Origin: Dyadobacter sp. 3J3 | Lineage (GTDB): Bacteria; Bacteroidota; Bacteroidia; Cytophagales; Spirosomataceae | Direction: 5' to 3' | Length of the DNA stretch: 64,000 nucleotides | Assembly (NCBI RefSeq): GCF_009801115.1 | Contig: NZ_VTOL01000008.1 | Span: 62,001 to 126,000, forward strand | Shown here: one piece after another, positions 63,087-64,000 of the stretch | Layout: each line of letters begins with the position of its first letter | Numbering within the stretch: the stretch's first letter is position 1 | Translations under genes and position numbers: made by a program | The notes under the pieces: generated by a model | Database searches by the model: none | Seen by the model: only the letters and a program-made list of their open reading frames with translations | Told to the model about the DNA's origin: nothing

Positions 63087-63497
63087 ATGGAACAGAAGCT
63101 TCCCTTACCACCGTTTGATTTCGATAGCGCTACTCAAAAAGTCCAGCTTGCAGAAGATGCCTGGAATAGCCAGAATCCAGAAAGAGTCTCCCTTGCCTAC
63201 ACGGTAAATACCGAATGGAGAAATCGTTCGGAATTCGTGAATGGTCGGGAAGAAGTCGTAAAATTTCTATCGACCAAATGGCAGAGAGAATTGAGTTACA
63301 AACTTAAAAAAGAACTCTGGGCTTTCACTGAAAACCGAATCGCTGTCCGTTTCGAATATGAATACCACGACAAAGATGGTCAATGGTTTCGTGCTTACGG
63401 AAATGAAAACTGGGAGTTTGATGAAAATGGATTAATGCAAAGAAGATTTGCAAGTATCAATGATCTTGCCATTAAAGAAGAGGACAGAAGATTATAG
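63087..63497 (+). CDS. DUF1348 (NTF2-like) protein
   Basis: 136 residues with no signal. EDAWNSQNPERVSLAYTVNTEWRNRSEFVNGREEVVKFLSTKW and AVRFEYEYHDKDGQWFRAYGNENWEFDENGLM are typical of the DUF1348 group within the SnoaL/NTF2-like fold, a cone-shaped pocket used by small enzymes. No catalytic role can be given. It stands alone. Confidence 0.88.
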   Translation: MEQKLPLPPFDFDSATQKVQLAEDAWNSQNPERVSLAYTVNTEWRNRSEFVNGREEVVKFLSTKWQRELSYKLKKELWAFTENRIAVRFEYEYHDKDGQWFRAYGNENWEFDENGLMQRRFASINDLAIKEEDRRL

Positions 63498-63702
63498 TAT
63501 CATTGTACGTCTTTTTCATAGGTTCGCGAAGCGATAATAGTGTCCGGTTTGGGAGGCGAGCCGGTTTAATAATTTCTAACAAGTACTAAGTAAATCGCTT
63601 AATTTCAGTGTACTATCATTAAAATATTTAACTTTATTTCCTTGTTCTCAACGTAGCCTATACAAAGCTGTGTGAGATTTCACCAACCACCACAAGGAAA
63701 GA

Positions 63703-64000
63703 ATGATTAGAACTTTTACTATTATTATGCTGATTTGCTTTACGGCGAGTTTAGTTGTTGCGCAATCTGGACAGATATTAAAAAAGTTGGAAAGACCCAA
63801 AGATATTTCGGCTACAAACAGCGTCCTTACAAAAACTTCAAATGCACAGCTTAAAGGAATAAACCAGAATTTCCGTCTTGTTTCGTTAAATTTCAGTGCC
63901 GATCAATTTCGAAATCTGATTGATAAAAATCTTGAAATTGAAATTCCCGGAATTGAAGATTTGCCGGTCGAATTGGAATTACATCAGGTTACGATCACAT
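63703..64000 (+). CDS. secreted protein, N-terminal part only
   Basis: The frame begins at ATG 63703 after a good ribosome site (AAGGAAAG) and is open for 99 codons to the window edge. A signal peptide ends near residue 21 (SLVVAQ). The mature start (LKKLERPKDISATNS, VSLNFSADQFRNLIDKN) resembles a propeptide of a secreted enzyme, but the family cannot be named from this piece. Confidence 0.75.
   Translation, partial: MIRTFTIIMLICFTASLVVAQSGQILKKLERPKDISATNSVLTKTSNAQLKGINQNFRLVSLNFSADQFRNLIDKNLEIEIPGIEDLPVELELHQVTIT

Overview
The window looks like chromosome of a Bacteroidota member of the Cytophagales, probably Dyadobacter or a close relative. This is inferred from protein style (OmpA/PD40 protein, DUF4856-imelysin-HTTM-TonB iron locus, BshB1, FtsX-type permease with an ECF sigma factor downstream), weak Shine-Dalgarno use and occasional TAnnTTTG promoter boxes; no rRNA or tRNA gene is present to confirm it. 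Most of the left two thirds is transcribed leftward (- strand) and most of the right third rightward.

Layout. (1) 1-7966: a leftward cluster with a TetR regulator, TolC-type outer membrane factor, membrane-fusion adaptor, RND pump, second TetR and the N-terminal 298 codons of a type II NADH dehydrogenase; copies of one inverted repeat lie before the first tetR and before tolC. (2) 8.3-12.9 kb: a graveyard holding an unknown gene split at a run of eight T, a RhuM-Fic gene with two nonsense codons, a tyrosine recombinase whose nucleophile codon is now a stop, and its broken excisionase-like partner. (3) 12898-42108: a 29-kb genomic island flanked by 14-bp direct repeats; the right copy is the 3' end of mnmE, so the island sits in the mnmE 3' end. 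(4) 42093-64000: chromosomal genes mnmE, queE, an OmpA/PD40 lipoprotein-like gene, trxB, an M23 peptidase, bshB1, msrB, an iron-uptake operon, an ABC permease, an ECF sigma operon with two DUF4097 proteins, a small membrane protein, a DUF1348 protein and the start of a secreted protein.

The island's cargo is phage defence. A leftward operon of overlapping genes encodes an XRE regulator, BrxA, BrxB, BrxC, then a nested AAA ATPase plus TIGR02646-type HNH pair resembling Septu (PtuA/PtuB), then PglX, PglZ, BrxL and (after a gap) a PD-(D/E)XK nuclease. This is a type I BREX system with a second defence module inside it. An AbiEi/AbiEii toxin-antitoxin pair lies at the left end, and a small HupE/UreJ gene set with a His-rich lipoprotein lies in the middle. 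The mobility half (34.9-42.1 kb) has a MobC-like protein beside an oriT-like inverted repeat, a ParA operon behind an array of CTTACTACA 9-mers, a VapE-like helicase, two excisionase-like HTH proteins and an intact tyrosine integrase. No relaxase or conjugation genes are seen, so the island is best read as an integrative mobilizable element that needs a helper, or one that has lost its relaxase.

The graveyard recombinase, its HTH partner, a hairpin and the left 14-bp repeat have the same order and spacing as at the right end. This suggests two related elements inserted in tandem at mnmE, the older one decaying. Both carry exact 10-bp-period repeat arrays, of different sequence, directly before the excisionase-like gene.
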